This document shows, piece after piece, positions 8,910-20,405 of a DNA stretch of 64,000 nt (positions within the stretch are counted from its first letter, which is position 1; each line of letters opens with the position of its first letter). The position numbers and the translations under genes are program-made. The DNA is taken from positions 75,411 to 139,410 of the forward strand of contig NZ_STGW01000006.1 of assembly GCF_004912195.1 (NCBI RefSeq). The letters run 5' to 3'. Source of the stretch: Nocardioides caeni. Lineage in GTDB: Bacteria; Actinomycetota; Actinomycetes; Propionibacteriales; Nocardioidaceae. The notes beneath the pieces were generated by a model. It was not told the DNA's origin and made no database searches. It saw nothing but the letters and a program-made list of their open reading frames with translations.

Positions 8910-9461
8910 ATGCACGCGAGCGACGTTGCGGACGACCTGGTCGAGGTGCTCTTCACCGAGGCGCAGATCCAGGCCCGGTTGGCGGAGATGGCAGCGGAGA
9001 TCGACCGCGACTACGAGGGCAAGGACCTCGTCCTCGTCGGAGTCCTGCGCGGTGCGGTGATGGTGATGGCCGACCTGTCCCGGGCGCTGACCCAGCACCT
9101 CGAGATGGACTGGATGGCGGTGTCGTCCTACGGCTCGGGCACCAAGTCCTCCGGCGTGGTGCGGATCCTCAAGGACCTCGACGCCGACATCGCCGGGCGC
9201 CACGTCCTCATCGTCGACGAGATCATCGACACCGGCCTCACCCTGTCGTGGCTGACGTCCAACCTCGGCTCGCGCGGCCCGGCGAGCGTCGAGATCGCCA
9301 CCCTGCTCCGCAAGCCGGAGGCGCTGCAGATGCCGATCACGCCGAAGTACGTCGGGTGGGACATCCCCAACGAGTTCGTCGTCGGCTACGGCCTGGACTA
9401 CCGCGAGCGCTACCGCAACCTGCGCGACATCGGCACCCTCTCGCCGAAGATCTACAGCTAG
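8910..9461 (+). CDS. hpt: Hypoxanthine phosphoribosyltransferase
   Basis: A 183-residue purine-salvage enzyme joining hypoxanthine or guanine to PRPP to give IMP or GMP. The PRPP-binding signature VLIVDEIIDTG spans residues 99-109, and the flexible loop with SSYGSGTKSSG is near 72-82. Length and motifs match bacterial Hpt. The ATG at 8910 follows a -10-like element without a Shine-Dalgarno sequence. It keeps the tilS-hpt-ftsH order of actinobacteria, though a repeat array separates it from tilS. Confidence 0.96.
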   Translation: MHASDVADDLVEVLFTEAQIQARLAEMAAEIDRDYEGKDLVLVGVLRGAVMVMADLSRALTQHLEMDWMAVSSYGSGTKSSGVVRILKDLDADIAGRHVLIVDEIIDTGLTLSWLTSNLGSRGPASVEIATLLRKPEALQMPITPKYVGWDIPNEFVVGYGLDYRERYRNLRDIGTLSPKIYS

Positions 9462-9588
9462 GTCGCAGGTCCGGGAGCCGATCATGGAACCCGGGGCGTC
9501 GGCCGTGCGTTGTCCCCTCGGGTCGTTCCAACGGCTCCGGTGGAGGCGCTCACCATGGACCAGCCAGAATAGGGCCAGGCGCGGCGTG

Positions 9589-9594
9589 TACCGT
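9589..9594 (+). promoter_or_regulatory. Probable -10 box of ftsH
   Basis: TACCGT at 9589-9594 would place transcription start near 9601. The GTG at 9636 would then have a leader of about 35 bases with a GGGGAG ribosome binding site near 9619. Confidence 0.45.
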
Positions 9595-9635
9595 CGTGTG
9601 ATTCGGTGACGGTGAGATGGGGAGCGGGTAAGTCT

Positions 9636-11708
<2,073 letters not shown>

Positions 11709-11721
11709 CAGGACGCGAGCC

Positions 11722-12342
11722 ATGCCCGACCCGATCTCGCTCCCCGACCGGGGGGCGTCCGACGCACCCGAGTTCGACCACGGCCGGGCCGAGGCCGCCG
11801 TCCGCGAGCTCCTCGCCGCGATCGGCGAGGACCCGGAGCGTGAGGGCCTGCGGGACACGCCGGCCCGTGTGGCCCGTGCCTACGCCGAGCTCACCGCCGG
11901 GCTGCGGATGCGACCGGAGGACGTCCTCACCACGACGTTCGACCTCGGCCACGACGAGATGGTGCTGGTCCGTGACATCGAGCTGTGGTCGATGTGCGAG
12001 CACCACCTGGTGCCGTTCACCGGCGTCGCCCATGTCGGCTACATCCCGGCGGAGTCCGGCAAGATCACGGGCCTGTCCAAGCTGGCCCGCCTCGTCGACG
12101 TCTATGCCAAGCGCCCGCAGGTCCAGGAGCGGCTGACGACCCAGGTCGCCGACTCGCTCGTGGAGATCCTCGAGGCCCGCGGCGTGATCGTCGTGATCGA
12201 GGCCGAGCACCTGTGCATGACGATGCGCGGCGTCCGCAAGGCCGGTGCCCGCACGATCACCTCGGCGGTGCGAGGCAGCTTCCTCACCGACCAGGCGACC
12301 CGCGCCGAGGCGATGGCGCTGATCCACAGCCCCCGCGGCTGA
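11722..12342 (+). CDS. folE: GTP cyclohydrolase I
   Basis: A 206-residue enzyme converting GTP to 7,8-dihydroneopterin triphosphate, the first step of folate synthesis. The zinc and active-site segment C92-E-H-H-L-V-P-F and the C-terminal LCMTMRGV are intact. The ATG follows GGACGCGAG. It follows ftsH directly, as in Rv3610c-Rv3609c. Here the next folate gene, folP, lies 8 kb away beyond five glycan genes, so folE is cut off from its usual operon partners. Confidence 0.96.
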   Translation: MPDPISLPDRGASDAPEFDHGRAEAAVRELLAAIGEDPEREGLRDTPARVARAYAELTAGLRMRPEDVLTTTFDLGHDEMVLVRDIELWSMCEHHLVPFTGVAHVGYIPAESGKITGLSKLARLVDVYAKRPQVQERLTTQVADSLVEILEARGVIVVIEAEHLCMTMRGVRKAGARTITSAVRGSFLTDQATRAEAMALIHSPRG

Positions 12343-12373
12343 GGACCGGCCCGGCGGACTGCTCGGGGAGGGC

Positions 12374-13624
12374 TCAGAGCCGCTCGGTGCCGTCCGAGGT
12401 GGCGCCGCGCAGGTCGAAGAAGCGCCCGGACGCCGCCACCAGGGCGGGTACGTCGAACGCGTCGTGGACCTGCACCAGGACGGTGAGGTCGGCGGCTCCG
12501 GCGGCGGCAGCGACGTCGGTCACGGCCTGCGTGCCCTCGACCCGCCAGTGGTCGACGAAGGGGTCGAAGTACTGCACCCGGGCGCCGAGCCGCAGCAGCT
12601 GCTCGGCGAGCGGCCGGGCGGGGGTCTCGCGCTGGTCGGCGATGTTGGGCTTGTAGGTGACGCCGAGGAGCAGCACGGTGGAGCCCTTGACCGCCTTGCC
12701 CTCCTCGTTGAGAAGCGACTGGATCCGCTGCACGACGTAGCGCGGCATCGAGGAGTTGATCTCCTGCGCCAGCTCGACGAAGCGGAACGGGTAGCCGAGC
12801 TTCTCCTGGACCCGGTGGGACAGGTAGTTGGGGTCGATCGGGATGCAGTGGCCGCCGACGCCCGGCCCCGGCCAGAAGGCCTGGAAGCCGAACGGCTTGG
12901 TGCTCGCCAGCCCGACGACGTCCCAGAAGTCGATGCCGAGCTCGTGGCTGAAGCGCACCATCTCGTTGACGAGGGCGATGTTGACGTGGCGGTAGGTGTT
13001 CTCCAGCAGCTTGGCCATCTCGGCCTCGCGGGTGCCCTTCGCGACGACCACCTCCTCGACCAGCTGTCCGTAGAAGGCCGCGGCCCGCTCGGTGCATGCC
13101 GGTGTCGAGCCGCCGACGATCTTCGGGGTGTTCTCGACGGTGAAGGTCTGGTTGCCGGGGTCGACCCGCTCGGGCGAGAAGGCCAGCGCGAAGTCCTCGC
13201 CCGCACGCAGACCGGAGGCCTCCTCGAGCAGCGGCTTCACGAGCTCCTCGGTCGTGCCGGGATAGGTGGTCGACTCGAGCACGACCAGGGTGCCTGCCGT
13301 CAGCCGCCGTCCGATCACGGTCATGGCCGAGCGGACCATCGACAGGTCGGGGCCGCCGTCCTCGGAGAGGGGGGTCGGGACGCACACGACCACAGTGTCG
13401 GCGTCGGCGATCACGGCGTCGTCCGTGGTGGCGGTGAAGCCGAGGGCGACCATCTCGGCCACCTCGGCATCCGAGATGTCGTCGACGTGCGAGCGGCCGT
13501 CGTTGAGCTGGGCGACGACCCCCGCGGAGGTGTCGAGACCGATGGCCGACACGCCGCGCCGGGTCGCCAGCTGGGCCAGGGGGAGGCCGACATAGCCGAG
13601 CCCGACGACGACTAGGGTGGACAT
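12374..13624 (-). CDS. wecC: UDP-sugar dehydrogenase, UDP-ManNAc dehydrogenase type
   Basis: A 416-residue NAD-dependent enzyme that oxidises the C6 hydroxyl of a UDP-sugar to the uronic acid. The N-terminal Rossmann motif VVVGLGYVGLPLA, the middle domain and the catalytic C260 in GPGVGGHCIPIDP are all present, with LLGVTYKPNIADQRETPA near the C-terminus. Its divergent partner is a UDP-GlcNAc 2-epimerase, so UDP-N-acetylmannosamine is the likely substrate, giving UDP-ManNAcA for a surface polymer. UDP-glucose dehydrogenase activity cannot be excluded. It converges on folE with a 31-base gap. Confidence 0.88.
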   Translation of the reverse strand: MSTLVVVGLGYVGLPLAQLATRRGVSAIGLDTSAGVVAQLNDGRSHVDDISDAEVAEMVALGFTATTDDAVIADADTVVVCVPTPLSEDGGPDLSMVRSAMTVIGRRLTAGTLVVLESTTYPGTTEELVKPLLEEASGLRAGEDFALAFSPERVDPGNQTFTVENTPKIVGGSTPACTERAAAFYGQLVEEVVVAKGTREAEMAKLLENTYRHVNIALVNEMVRFSHELGIDFWDVVGLASTKPFGFQAFWPGPGVGGHCIPIDPNYLSHRVQEKLGYPFRFVELAQEINSSMPRYVVQRIQSLLNEEGKAVKGSTVLLLGVTYKPNIADQRETPARPLAEQLLRLGARVQYFDPFVDHWRVEGTQAVTDVAAAAGAADLTVLVQVHDAFDVPALVAASGRFFDLRGATSDGTERL

Positions 13625-13689
13625 GGATGCACTCCCGGATGCTCGTGTTCTGGACCGATGCCAGCCCGGCTGACAACGCAGAGGAAACA

Positions 13690-14775
13690 ATGCCACCCCT
13701 CGTACTTCACATCACCGGCGCCCGGCCGAATTTCCCGAAGGCCGCGCCGGTCATGGACGCGCTGGCGGCGCGCGGAATGCGGCAGCTGCTGGTCCACACC
13801 GGCCAGCACTACGACGACAACATGTCGGCCGTCTTCTTCCGTGAGCTCGGCCTGCCCCATCCCGACGTCAACCTCGGCGTCGGCTCGGGATCGCACGCCG
13901 CCCAGACCGCCGCCATGATGACGGCGCTGGAGGAGGTCATGCTCGCCGAGCGTCCCGACCTCGTCATGGTCTACGGCGACGTCAACTCGACGCTCGCCGC
14001 GAGCCTGGTCGCCGCGAAGCTCGGCATCGCCATCGCCCACGTCGAGGCCGGCCTGCGCAGCTTCGACTGGACGATGCCCGAGGAGATCAACCGCGTCGTC
14101 ACCGACCGGCTGTGCGACCTGCTGCTGGCGACCAGCGCGGACGCCATCGCACACCTCGCGTCCGAGGGCGTCGCGGCCGACCGGATCCACCTGGTCGGCA
14201 ACCCGATGATCGACACCCTGCTGCGCCAGCTCCCCCACCTCGACGCCCGCGCCAAGGCCGACGAGCTCGGGCTGCCGGAGCACTACGGCGTCGTGACGCT
14301 GCACCGGCCCGGCAACGTCGACGACCCCGCCGCCCTGGCCCCCCTCGTGGCCGCGCTGCGCGATGTGGCCGACGAGCTCGACCTCGTGCTCCCCGTGCAC
14401 CCCCGCGGCCGCGCCCGGCTCGAGGCGTCGGGTCTCTTCGAGCACCCGCGCGTCACCGCGACGGACCCGCTGGGCTACCGCGACTTCCTCGGACTGGTGC
14501 GCGGCAGTGCCGCCGTCATCACCGACTCCGGCGGCGTGCAGGAGGAGACGACCGTGCTCGGCGTCCCCTGCCTGACCCTGCGTCCCAACACCGAGCGGCC
14601 CGTCACCATCACCCACGGCACCAACCGGCTGGTGACGCCCGAGTCGCTGCTGGCCGCCTATCGCGAGGCCGTCGCCGCGCGCGCGGAGCGGGAGGGCGCC
14701 GTACCTCCGCTATGGGACGGCCGCGCGGGGGAGCGGATCGCGGACGTCACCGTGGGGTTCCTCGCGGCCCGCTGA
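13690..14775 (+). CDS. wecB: UDP-N-acetylglucosamine 2-epimerase (non-hydrolysing)
   Basis: A 361-residue enzyme interconverting UDP-GlcNAc and UDP-ManNAc. The start ITGARPNFPKAAPVM, the HTGQHYDDNMS segment, HVEAGLRSFDWTMPEEINR and the SGGVQEETTVLGVPCLTLRPNTERP region are family hallmarks. The ATG at 13690 follows AGAGGAAAC. The 65-base spacer to the divergent dehydrogenase must contain both promoters. Together they supply UDP-ManNAc and its uronate for a cell-wall glycopolymer. Confidence 0.93.
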   Translation: MPPLVLHITGARPNFPKAAPVMDALAARGMRQLLVHTGQHYDDNMSAVFFRELGLPHPDVNLGVGSGSHAAQTAAMMTALEEVMLAERPDLVMVYGDVNSTLAASLVAAKLGIAIAHVEAGLRSFDWTMPEEINRVVTDRLCDLLLATSADAIAHLASEGVAADRIHLVGNPMIDTLLRQLPHLDARAKADELGLPEHYGVVTLHRPGNVDDPAALAPLVAALRDVADELDLVLPVHPRGRARLEASGLFEHPRVTATDPLGYRDFLGLVRGSAAVITDSGGVQEETTVLGVPCLTLRPNTERPVTITHGTNRLVTPESLLAAYREAVAARAEREGAVPPLWDGRAGERIADVTVGFLAAR

Positions 14776-14796
14776 GCGGATCGGTGGCCGCCCGGC

Positions 14797-15756
14797 TCAG
14801 CCGCGGCGGAAGACCGTCGCGCCCTTCTCCAGCCGGAGGTCGGTCCGCTCGAGGTCCGGGTGGCGGTCGTGCCACAACTGCGCGACCTCCTGCTCGTCGG
14901 TGCGGATCATGTCGTCGAGGACGATGCTGCAACGCCTGGCGAGGCGGTCCTCGAGCAGCGGGAGGGCGGGGAAGCGCGCGTGCTCGCCGACCGCGGTCGG
15001 CGGACCGTCGACGAACAGCAGGCCGATGTCCTCGAGGCCGGCGAGAGCCGTGGCGTCGTACCAGGTCCACTCGCGGTCGCCGACGGTGACCGGACCCAGC
15101 GGAGCGTCGCGGACCTCGGCGTGGTCGGCCACGCCGTGTCGGGCGAGCGTGACGCGGGTCTTCGCCGCGAACTCCCTGTCGTGGTCGAGCGCCACGATGC
15201 GCGTCGGGATGCCGTGCTGACGGGCGGCGAGGGCGAGCCACAGGGTCGAGACCCCGCTGCCGCACTCGACGACGAGGGCGGGCCGGCGCTCGATGAATTC
15301 GTCCAGCAGCGCGCCCACCAGATCGGCCGAGGCTGCCCAGCCGCCCATGGTCGGGACCTGGGCCGTCGTCGGGATGGAGGTGAAGAGCCGCACGGTCTCC
15401 TGGATCTGGCCCAGCATCGCGCGATTGCCCAGGACGCGCGCGTCCCGGTCGACGCGCTGGGCCTGGCGAACGCCGGCGACCGCCTTGCGGGTCTGGGCGA
15501 GACGACGATCGGCGCGGTCGAGCATCCGACGCTGGCGGCCGAGGCGGGTGTGGGCGCGGTCGACCTGTCGGTCGATCCGGTTGATGCGCCCGATTAGGTG
15601 GACGAGCAGGCAGAGGTTGGCGGCCACGCCGAGTGCGACGAGGGCCAGGCCCACGGCGAGCGCCCGGTCGTCGGAGCCGGCGATCACGACGGCCAGGAGG
15701 GCTGCGGTGATGGCGAGGGCGACGAGCGGCGCCCAGCGACCACGGAGTGACGACAC
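14797..15756 (-). CDS. Membrane-anchored class I SAM methyltransferase
   Basis: A 319-residue protein. Two hydrophobic helices at about 10-28 and 33-55 are followed by a basic coiled-coil stretch (about 58-110) and a Methyltransf_24-like domain with SAM motif LVVECGSGVS at 161-170. FVDGPP near 238 and VLDDMIRTDEQE near 267 follow. The GTG start at 15756 has AGAGAG upstream. The anchor suggests it works at the inner face of the membrane on a lipid-linked or nascent glycan. That fits its glycan neighbours, but the substrate is unknown. It ends 21 bases after the wecB stop, convergently. Confidence 0.8.
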   Translation of the reverse strand: MSSLRGRWAPLVALAITAALLAVVIAGSDDRALAVGLALVALGVAANLCLLVHLIGRINRIDRQVDRAHTRLGRQRRMLDRADRRLAQTRKAVAGVRQAQRVDRDARVLGNRAMLGQIQETVRLFTSIPTTAQVPTMGGWAASADLVGALLDEFIERRPALVVECGSGVSTLWLALAARQHGIPTRIVALDHDREFAAKTRVTLARHGVADHAEVRDAPLGPVTVGDREWTWYDATALAGLEDIGLLFVDGPPTAVGEHARFPALPLLEDRLARRCSIVLDDMIRTDEQEVAQLWHDRHPDLERTDLRLEKGATVFRRG

Positions 15757-15885
15757 GGTGAGGCTCTCTTTCCGGCGGTCGTGCGTGCGGCGAGGGACGC
15801 AGTGGCGGCACCGCACCGAGACCCGTGGCGTGCCACCCTACACTTCGGCGGGGGTGCCGATCGGACGGGAAGGGAGCCCACCGAG

Positions 15886-18800
15886 ATGACTGCTGGTTCG
15901 GGTGAGCGACGGGACGGAGTCGACCCCGATGCAGGTGACGGACGGGGCCTCGAGTGGGAGCTCCGCAACGCCCGGCAGGCCTATGAACGGGTCCGCAGGG
16001 AGGCGATTCGCTTCCAGGACGAGCGGGACCAGGCTCGCGACAAGGCAGCCCACCTGACCGAGCGGCTGCGCGACCGCAACGCCAACCTGGCCAAGGCGAA
16101 GAAGCGCCGTGATGAGCTCAAGCTCGAGGTGGCCGCCCTCGAGGACCGTCTCCGTGACCTGGAGGACAGCCGGGCCTTCCGCCTCCAGTCCCGGGCGCGC
16201 GGAGTACGCCGCCGCCTGTCGGGCTCCCGGGCCGCCGCCCTGTCCCAGGCCGCCGCGGTCGGTGCACCCGACGAGCAGGCCGGTGGCAACGGCGTCCCGT
16301 CCGCGCCGGAGTGGGCACGACCCGTCACGTTCGGTTCGTGGCGCGGCCACGATCCCGACGTCCTGCGCGCCCGGGCCGATGCGGCCGCTGCAGCGGGGAC
16401 GCGGCTGGGTGAGGCAGTGGCGAGCGGCGAGCGGCTGCGGGTCGCCGCGATCGTCGACGACTTCACCCGTCACTCGCTGGACCCCGAGTGCGAGCTGCTC
16501 AACCTGACCCCGGCGAGCTGGCAGGAGGAGCTCGACCGCTTCCAGCCCCACCTCCTCTTCGTCGAGTCGGCATGGCGCGGCCACGACGGGGCCTGGCACA
16601 ACACCGTCCCGCAGCTGGTGCCCGAGCTGCAGGGGATCTTCGCCTGGTGCCGCGAGCACGGCGTGCCGACGGTCTTCTGGAACAAGGAGGACCCGGTCCA
16701 CTTCGAGCGGTTCCTCCCGGTGGCGGCCGAGGCCGACGTCGTGTTCACCTCCGACATCGACCGGGTGGCCGAGTACCGGCTGCGCCTGGGCCACGATCGC
16801 GCGCACCTGCTGCCCTTCGCCGCCCAGCCGCATGTCCACAACCCCGTGGAGATCGGTGTTCGCCGTGAGGCGCTCGCCTTCGCCGGCGCCTACTACCCGG
16901 CCTACACCGACCGGATGCGCGACCTCCGGTCCCTGGTCTCGGCGGCGGCGGCGACCATGCCTGTGGAGATCTTCGACCGCAATTACGGCACCACCGTGCC
17001 GACCGCCCAGTTCCCCGAGGAGTACCAGCGTCACATCGTCGGCACGCTGCAGCCCGAGGAGATCGACGTCGCCTACAAGGGCTACCGGTTCGGCCTCAAC
17101 CTGAACTCGGTGAAGTCCTCACGCAGCATGTTCGCCCGGCGGGTCTACGAGCTGCTCGCGTCCAACACCGTCACCGTGTCGAACCACTCGCGAGCGATCA
17201 AGCTGTTCTTCGGGGATCTCGTGCCGATGTCCGACTCGGAGAGCCTGATGCGGTCGACGCTCGCCGAGCTGGTCGCCGACCCCGACACCACCGACCGGCT
17301 GCGTGCCCTGGGGCTGCGCAAGGTGCTGCGCGAGCACACCTACGCCCACCGGCTGGCCGCGGTCGTCGCGACCGTGACCGGTGAGCCCCTCGTGCTGACT
17401 CGCCCGAAGGTCGCGGTCGCGGTCGTGGGAGACGACCGCGACGTCGTACGCCGGAGCGCGGGCCTCGCCGCTGCCCAGCGGGAGGTCGACGTCGAGGTCG
17501 TGGTCGTCACGGCCGCCGCCGACGTGACCGACTGGGCCGCCGGGGCAGGGCTGCGCACGGTGGAGCCCGCGCGACTCGACGGGATGACGCTGGGCCAGCT
17601 GGCCGGCCCCGAGGCTGCCGGGGTCGCGCTCTTCCACGGCGATGACTGGTACGGCGACCACTACCTCCGCGACCTCGCCGACGCGCGGACGTACGGCGAC
17701 GCCGACGTCGTGGGCAAGGACCGCCGCTTCCGCGCCGACGGGAGTGAGGCAGCGGTCGAGGAGACGGGCTCCTCCTACGTCCCGGTCACCGGTCTGCGAC
17801 TGCGCCGGGGACTCGTCGCGGCAGCGGCCGCCGCCCGGATGCCGGCCGCTGACCTGCTGGCGGACCGGCCGGTCGACACGTCCTTCGACCAATTCGCCGT
17901 CCACCGCTTCGACTACTGCGAGGCCGGCGTCGGCAATCCGTCGGCGGCGACCTGCGGCTCGTGGCTGCCCATCGACCAGGGGCTGGATCTCTCCGAGATC
18001 ACCGCGGTCGCAGAGGGCGTCGAGGTCGACCGCTCGCTGGAGCCGTCGTTGGTCGTGCTGCCGGCGGAACTCCAGCCGGTCCCGGGCGCCGGTCAGGGCG
18101 AGGCCCCCGTCACGATCAACAACGCACGGGACTGGATGACGATCACCTCGCAGCTGGGCGAGGAGGAGTCGTCGTGGCTGGTCGGCTCGCGACCGCTCGA
18201 GATCAGCGAGGTGTGGCCCGACCGCGTGGCCCGCCTGGGCTTCCGCGCCGAGGGCGACGGTGACGTGGCGCTGGTGCTGCGGTTCAGGGCGTGCTCGGGG
18301 GAGAGCCTCGGGGCGACCGTCCACGGCCCGGGGGCCAACCACGTCGTGCCCGTCCCGGAGGGCGCCGTCTCCGCGACGATCGGCTGGCGCGTGACCGGCC
18401 CGGGCCGCGCGACGGTGTCGCCGGTGCACCTGACGTCCTGGCCCTTCGACGCCCCTGACGGGCTGATGCGGGGCGACACCCTGCTGGTCACCAACCAGTA
18501 CCCCTCCTACGGCGACCTCTACCGCAACGCCTTCGTCCACGCGCGCGTCCGCCGCTACCAGCGGGCTGGTCTCACCGTCGACGTCTTCCGGCACCGGTCC
18601 GGGAAGCCCGTGCTCCACACCGAGTTCGAGGGCGTCGACGTGATGCGGGGAGACACCGATCGGCTGGCCTCGCTCCTGTCCTCCGGGAGCCATCGCCGGA
18701 TCCTCGTGCACGCCCTGGACGAGGACATGTGGAGCGTCATCCGCAGCGTGGGCCCCGAGATCCCGGTGCTGGTGTGGGTGCACGGCTCGGAGATCCAGCC

Positions 18801-19596
18801 GCTGTCGCGCCGGATGTCCAACTACCCCGGTGAGGTCCCCGAGCGCGCCGCGGCCACCAGCGCCCGCCGGGTCGCGTTCTGGCAGCGCGTCCTCGACGAG
18901 GCCGGGCCGCACGTCCACTTCGTCTTCCCCTCCCACTACCTGGCCGAGACGGTGCAGGAGGACCTGCAGCGGACGTTGGCCGAGGAGCGCTTCACGGTCC
19001 TGCCCAACCCGATCGACACCGACGTCTTCCGCCATCGCGAGAAGGCGCCGGACCAGCGTCACCGCATCCTGTCAATCCGGCCCTACACGACGCGGATCTA
19101 TGCCAACGACCTCGCGGTCGCCGCCGTCCTCGACCTGGTCGACGAGCCGTGGTTCGACGAGCTCGCCTTCCACTTCGTCGGGGACGGTCCGCTCTTCGAC
19201 GAGACGCTGGCTCCACTGCGCGACCTGCCCAACGTGACGATCGAGCGTCGCTACCTCGAGCAGGCCGAGATCGCGGCCCTGCACGCCGACCACGGGGTGA
19301 TGCTGATCCCGAGCCGGTCCGACACCCACGGCGTCACCCGCGACGAGGCGATGGCCTCCGGCTTGGTCCCGATCGTCAGCGCCGTCGCGGCGGTGCCGGA
19401 GTTCGTCAGCGAGACCGAGGGCTTCCTGGCGCCTCCCGAGGACCACCGCGCGCTGGCGCGGGCGATCGCAGAGCTCCATGCCGATCCCGACGACTTCCAG
19501 CGCCGTTCCGCGGCCGCCGCGGCGCGCGTGCGCCGGCAGGCCGGGATCGAGGTCACCCTGGCGCAGGAGCTCGCCCTGATCCGAGAGGGCCGATGA
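15886..19596 (+). CDS. Very large multidomain glycosyltransferase (CgeB-like plus GT4)
   Basis: A 1236-residue protein. Residues about 20-100 are a charged coiled coil. Residues about 180-510 resemble the CgeB/Glyco_trans_1_2 fold (TVFWNKEDPVHFERF, RRVYELLASNTVTVSN). A middle part (about 500-850) looks like a degenerate GT2-type region plus a beta-rich module. The last 370 residues are a GT4 glycosyltransferase with VTNQYPSYGDLYRNAFVHAR and a nucleotide-sugar site (SRSDTHGVTRDEAMASGLVP). It should transfer one or two sugars in surface glycan assembly. The start follows AGGGAG. Its stop overlaps the DUF6270 gene by four bases, tying the two together. Confidence 0.85.
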   Translation: MTAGSGERRDGVDPDAGDGRGLEWELRNARQAYERVRREAIRFQDERDQARDKAAHLTERLRDRNANLAKAKKRRDELKLEVAALEDRLRDLEDSRAFRLQSRARGVRRRLSGSRAAALSQAAAVGAPDEQAGGNGVPSAPEWARPVTFGSWRGHDPDVLRARADAAAAAGTRLGEAVASGERLRVAAIVDDFTRHSLDPECELLNLTPASWQEELDRFQPHLLFVESAWRGHDGAWHNTVPQLVPELQGIFAWCREHGVPTVFWNKEDPVHFERFLPVAAEADVVFTSDIDRVAEYRLRLGHDRAHLLPFAAQPHVHNPVEIGVRREALAFAGAYYPAYTDRMRDLRSLVSAAAATMPVEIFDRNYGTTVPTAQFPEEYQRHIVGTLQPEEIDVAYKGYRFGLNLNSVKSSRSMFARRVYELLASNTVTVSNHSRAIKLFFGDLVPMSDSESLMRSTLAELVADPDTTDRLRALGLRKVLREHTYAHRLAAVVATVTGEPLVLTRPKVAVAVVGDDRDVVRRSAGLAAAQREVDVEVVVVTAAADVTDWAAGAGLRTVEPARLDGMTLGQLAGPEAAGVALFHGDDWYGDHYLRDLADARTYGDADVVGKDRRFRADGSEAAVEETGSSYVPVTGLRLRRGLVAAAAAARMPAADLLADRPVDTSFDQFAVHRFDYCEAGVGNPSAATCGSWLPIDQGLDLSEITAVAEGVEVDRSLEPSLVVLPAELQPVPGAGQGEAPVTINNARDWMTITSQLGEEESSWLVGSRPLEISEVWPDRVARLGFRAEGDGDVALVLRFRACSGESLGATVHGPGANHVVPVPEGAVSATIGWRVTGPGRATVSPVHLTSWPFDAPDGLMRGDTLLVTNQYPSYGDLYRNAFVHARVRRYQRAGLTVDVFRHRSGKPVLHTEFEGVDVMRGDTDRLASLLSSGSHRRILVHALDEDMWSVIRSVGPEIPVLVWVHGSEIQPLSRRMSNYPGEVPERAAATSARRVAFWQRVLDEAGPHVHFVFPSHYLAETVQEDLQRTLAEERFTVLPNPIDTDVFRHREKAPDQRHRILSIRPYTTRIYANDLAVAAVLDLVDEPWFDELAFHFVGDGPLFDETLAPLRDLPNVTIERRYLEQAEIAALHADHGVMLIPSRSDTHGVTRDEAMASGLVPIVSAVAAVPEFVSETEGFLAPPEDHRALARAIAELHADPDDFQRRSAAAAARVRRQAGIEVTLAQELALIREGR

Positions 19597-20372
19597 GAGT
19601 CGCGATCCTCGGCAGCTGCGTCTCGCGCGACGCCTTCGGCATCCACGAGGACGTGCTGGGCAAGCCACACCGCTACTTCGCGCGCAGCGGCCTCGCCAGC
19701 GCCCTGTGCCCGACACCGGTCCACGGGCTGGACCTCTCGGCCATCACGTCGGCCTTCCAGCGCTCGGTCGTGGCGATGGACCTGGAGAAGGCCTTCGTCC
19801 CGTGGCTGGAGACCGCTGACTTCGACCTGCTGGTCCTCGACTGCATCGACGAGCGGTTCGCCCTCCTCCGCGAGCCGGGTGGCGCACTGGTGACGCGATC
19901 CAGCGAGTTCGCCGCGGCCGGCGTCGACATCTCCGGGTGGGAGGTCGTCCGGCCCAACAGCGAGCAGTTCTTCGATCTGTGGGAGGAGGCCTGGGGCCGC
20001 TTCGTGGAGGTCCTCGACGCCACCGGGACCCGTGACCGCGTCCGGATCAACCGCGTCCGCTGGGCGACCGCCTTCGACGGGCCCGGCGCGGAGTTCCCCG
20101 CCTTCTACGGCCCCCAACGGATCCGGCGCTCCAACGAGTTCCTCGAGCGCGCCTACGCCCGGATGGCGCAGGACCTGACGCCCGAGCAGTTCTGGACCTA
20201 CGACGACCACGAGCTCCTCGCCACCACCGAGCACCAGTGGGGGCCGGCGCCCTTCCATTACACGCCGGCCTTCTACCGCCGCTTCGTGCACCACCTGACC
20301 GGCATCGAGCTCCCCTCCCCGCGGCGGTCGCTGCGCCAGCGCTGGGTCGACCGGCGCGGGCCCGGGCGCTGA
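19593..20372 (+). CDS. DUF6270 domain protein, copy 1
   Basis: A 259-residue soluble protein opening with ILG7-S-C-V-S-R-D13. The same GSC-[VI]-[ST]-RD signature occurs in the protein at 38957-40240, so the two are distant paralogues. The fold is probably a Rossmann or SGNH-like one with that motif in the first loop, but no activity is established. Conserved-looking later segments are LLVLDCIDERF and the C-terminal YDDHELLATTEHQWGPAPFHYT. Start and stop of the preceding glycosyltransferase overlap, so a role in modifying its glycan product is likely. Modest confidence in function, high in the gene. Confidence 0.8.
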   Translation: MRVAILGSCVSRDAFGIHEDVLGKPHRYFARSGLASALCPTPVHGLDLSAITSAFQRSVVAMDLEKAFVPWLETADFDLLVLDCIDERFALLREPGGALVTRSSEFAAAGVDISGWEVVRPNSEQFFDLWEEAWGRFVEVLDATGTRDRVRINRVRWATAFDGPGAEFPAFYGPQRIRRSNEFLERAYARMAQDLTPEQFWTYDDHELLATTEHQWGPAPFHYTPAFYRRFVHHLTGIELPSPRRSLRQRWVDRRGPGR

Positions 20373-20392
20373 ATCGACGCGGGCCCGGGCGA

Positions 20393-20405
20393 TAGCCTCA
20401 GCCGC
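20393..20405 (+). promoter_or_regulatory. Probable -10 box of leaderless folP mRNA
   Basis: TAGCCT at 20393-20398 lies seven bases before the folP ATG. It gives the downstream fol genes their own promoter, which they need now that folE is far away. Confidence 0.5.
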
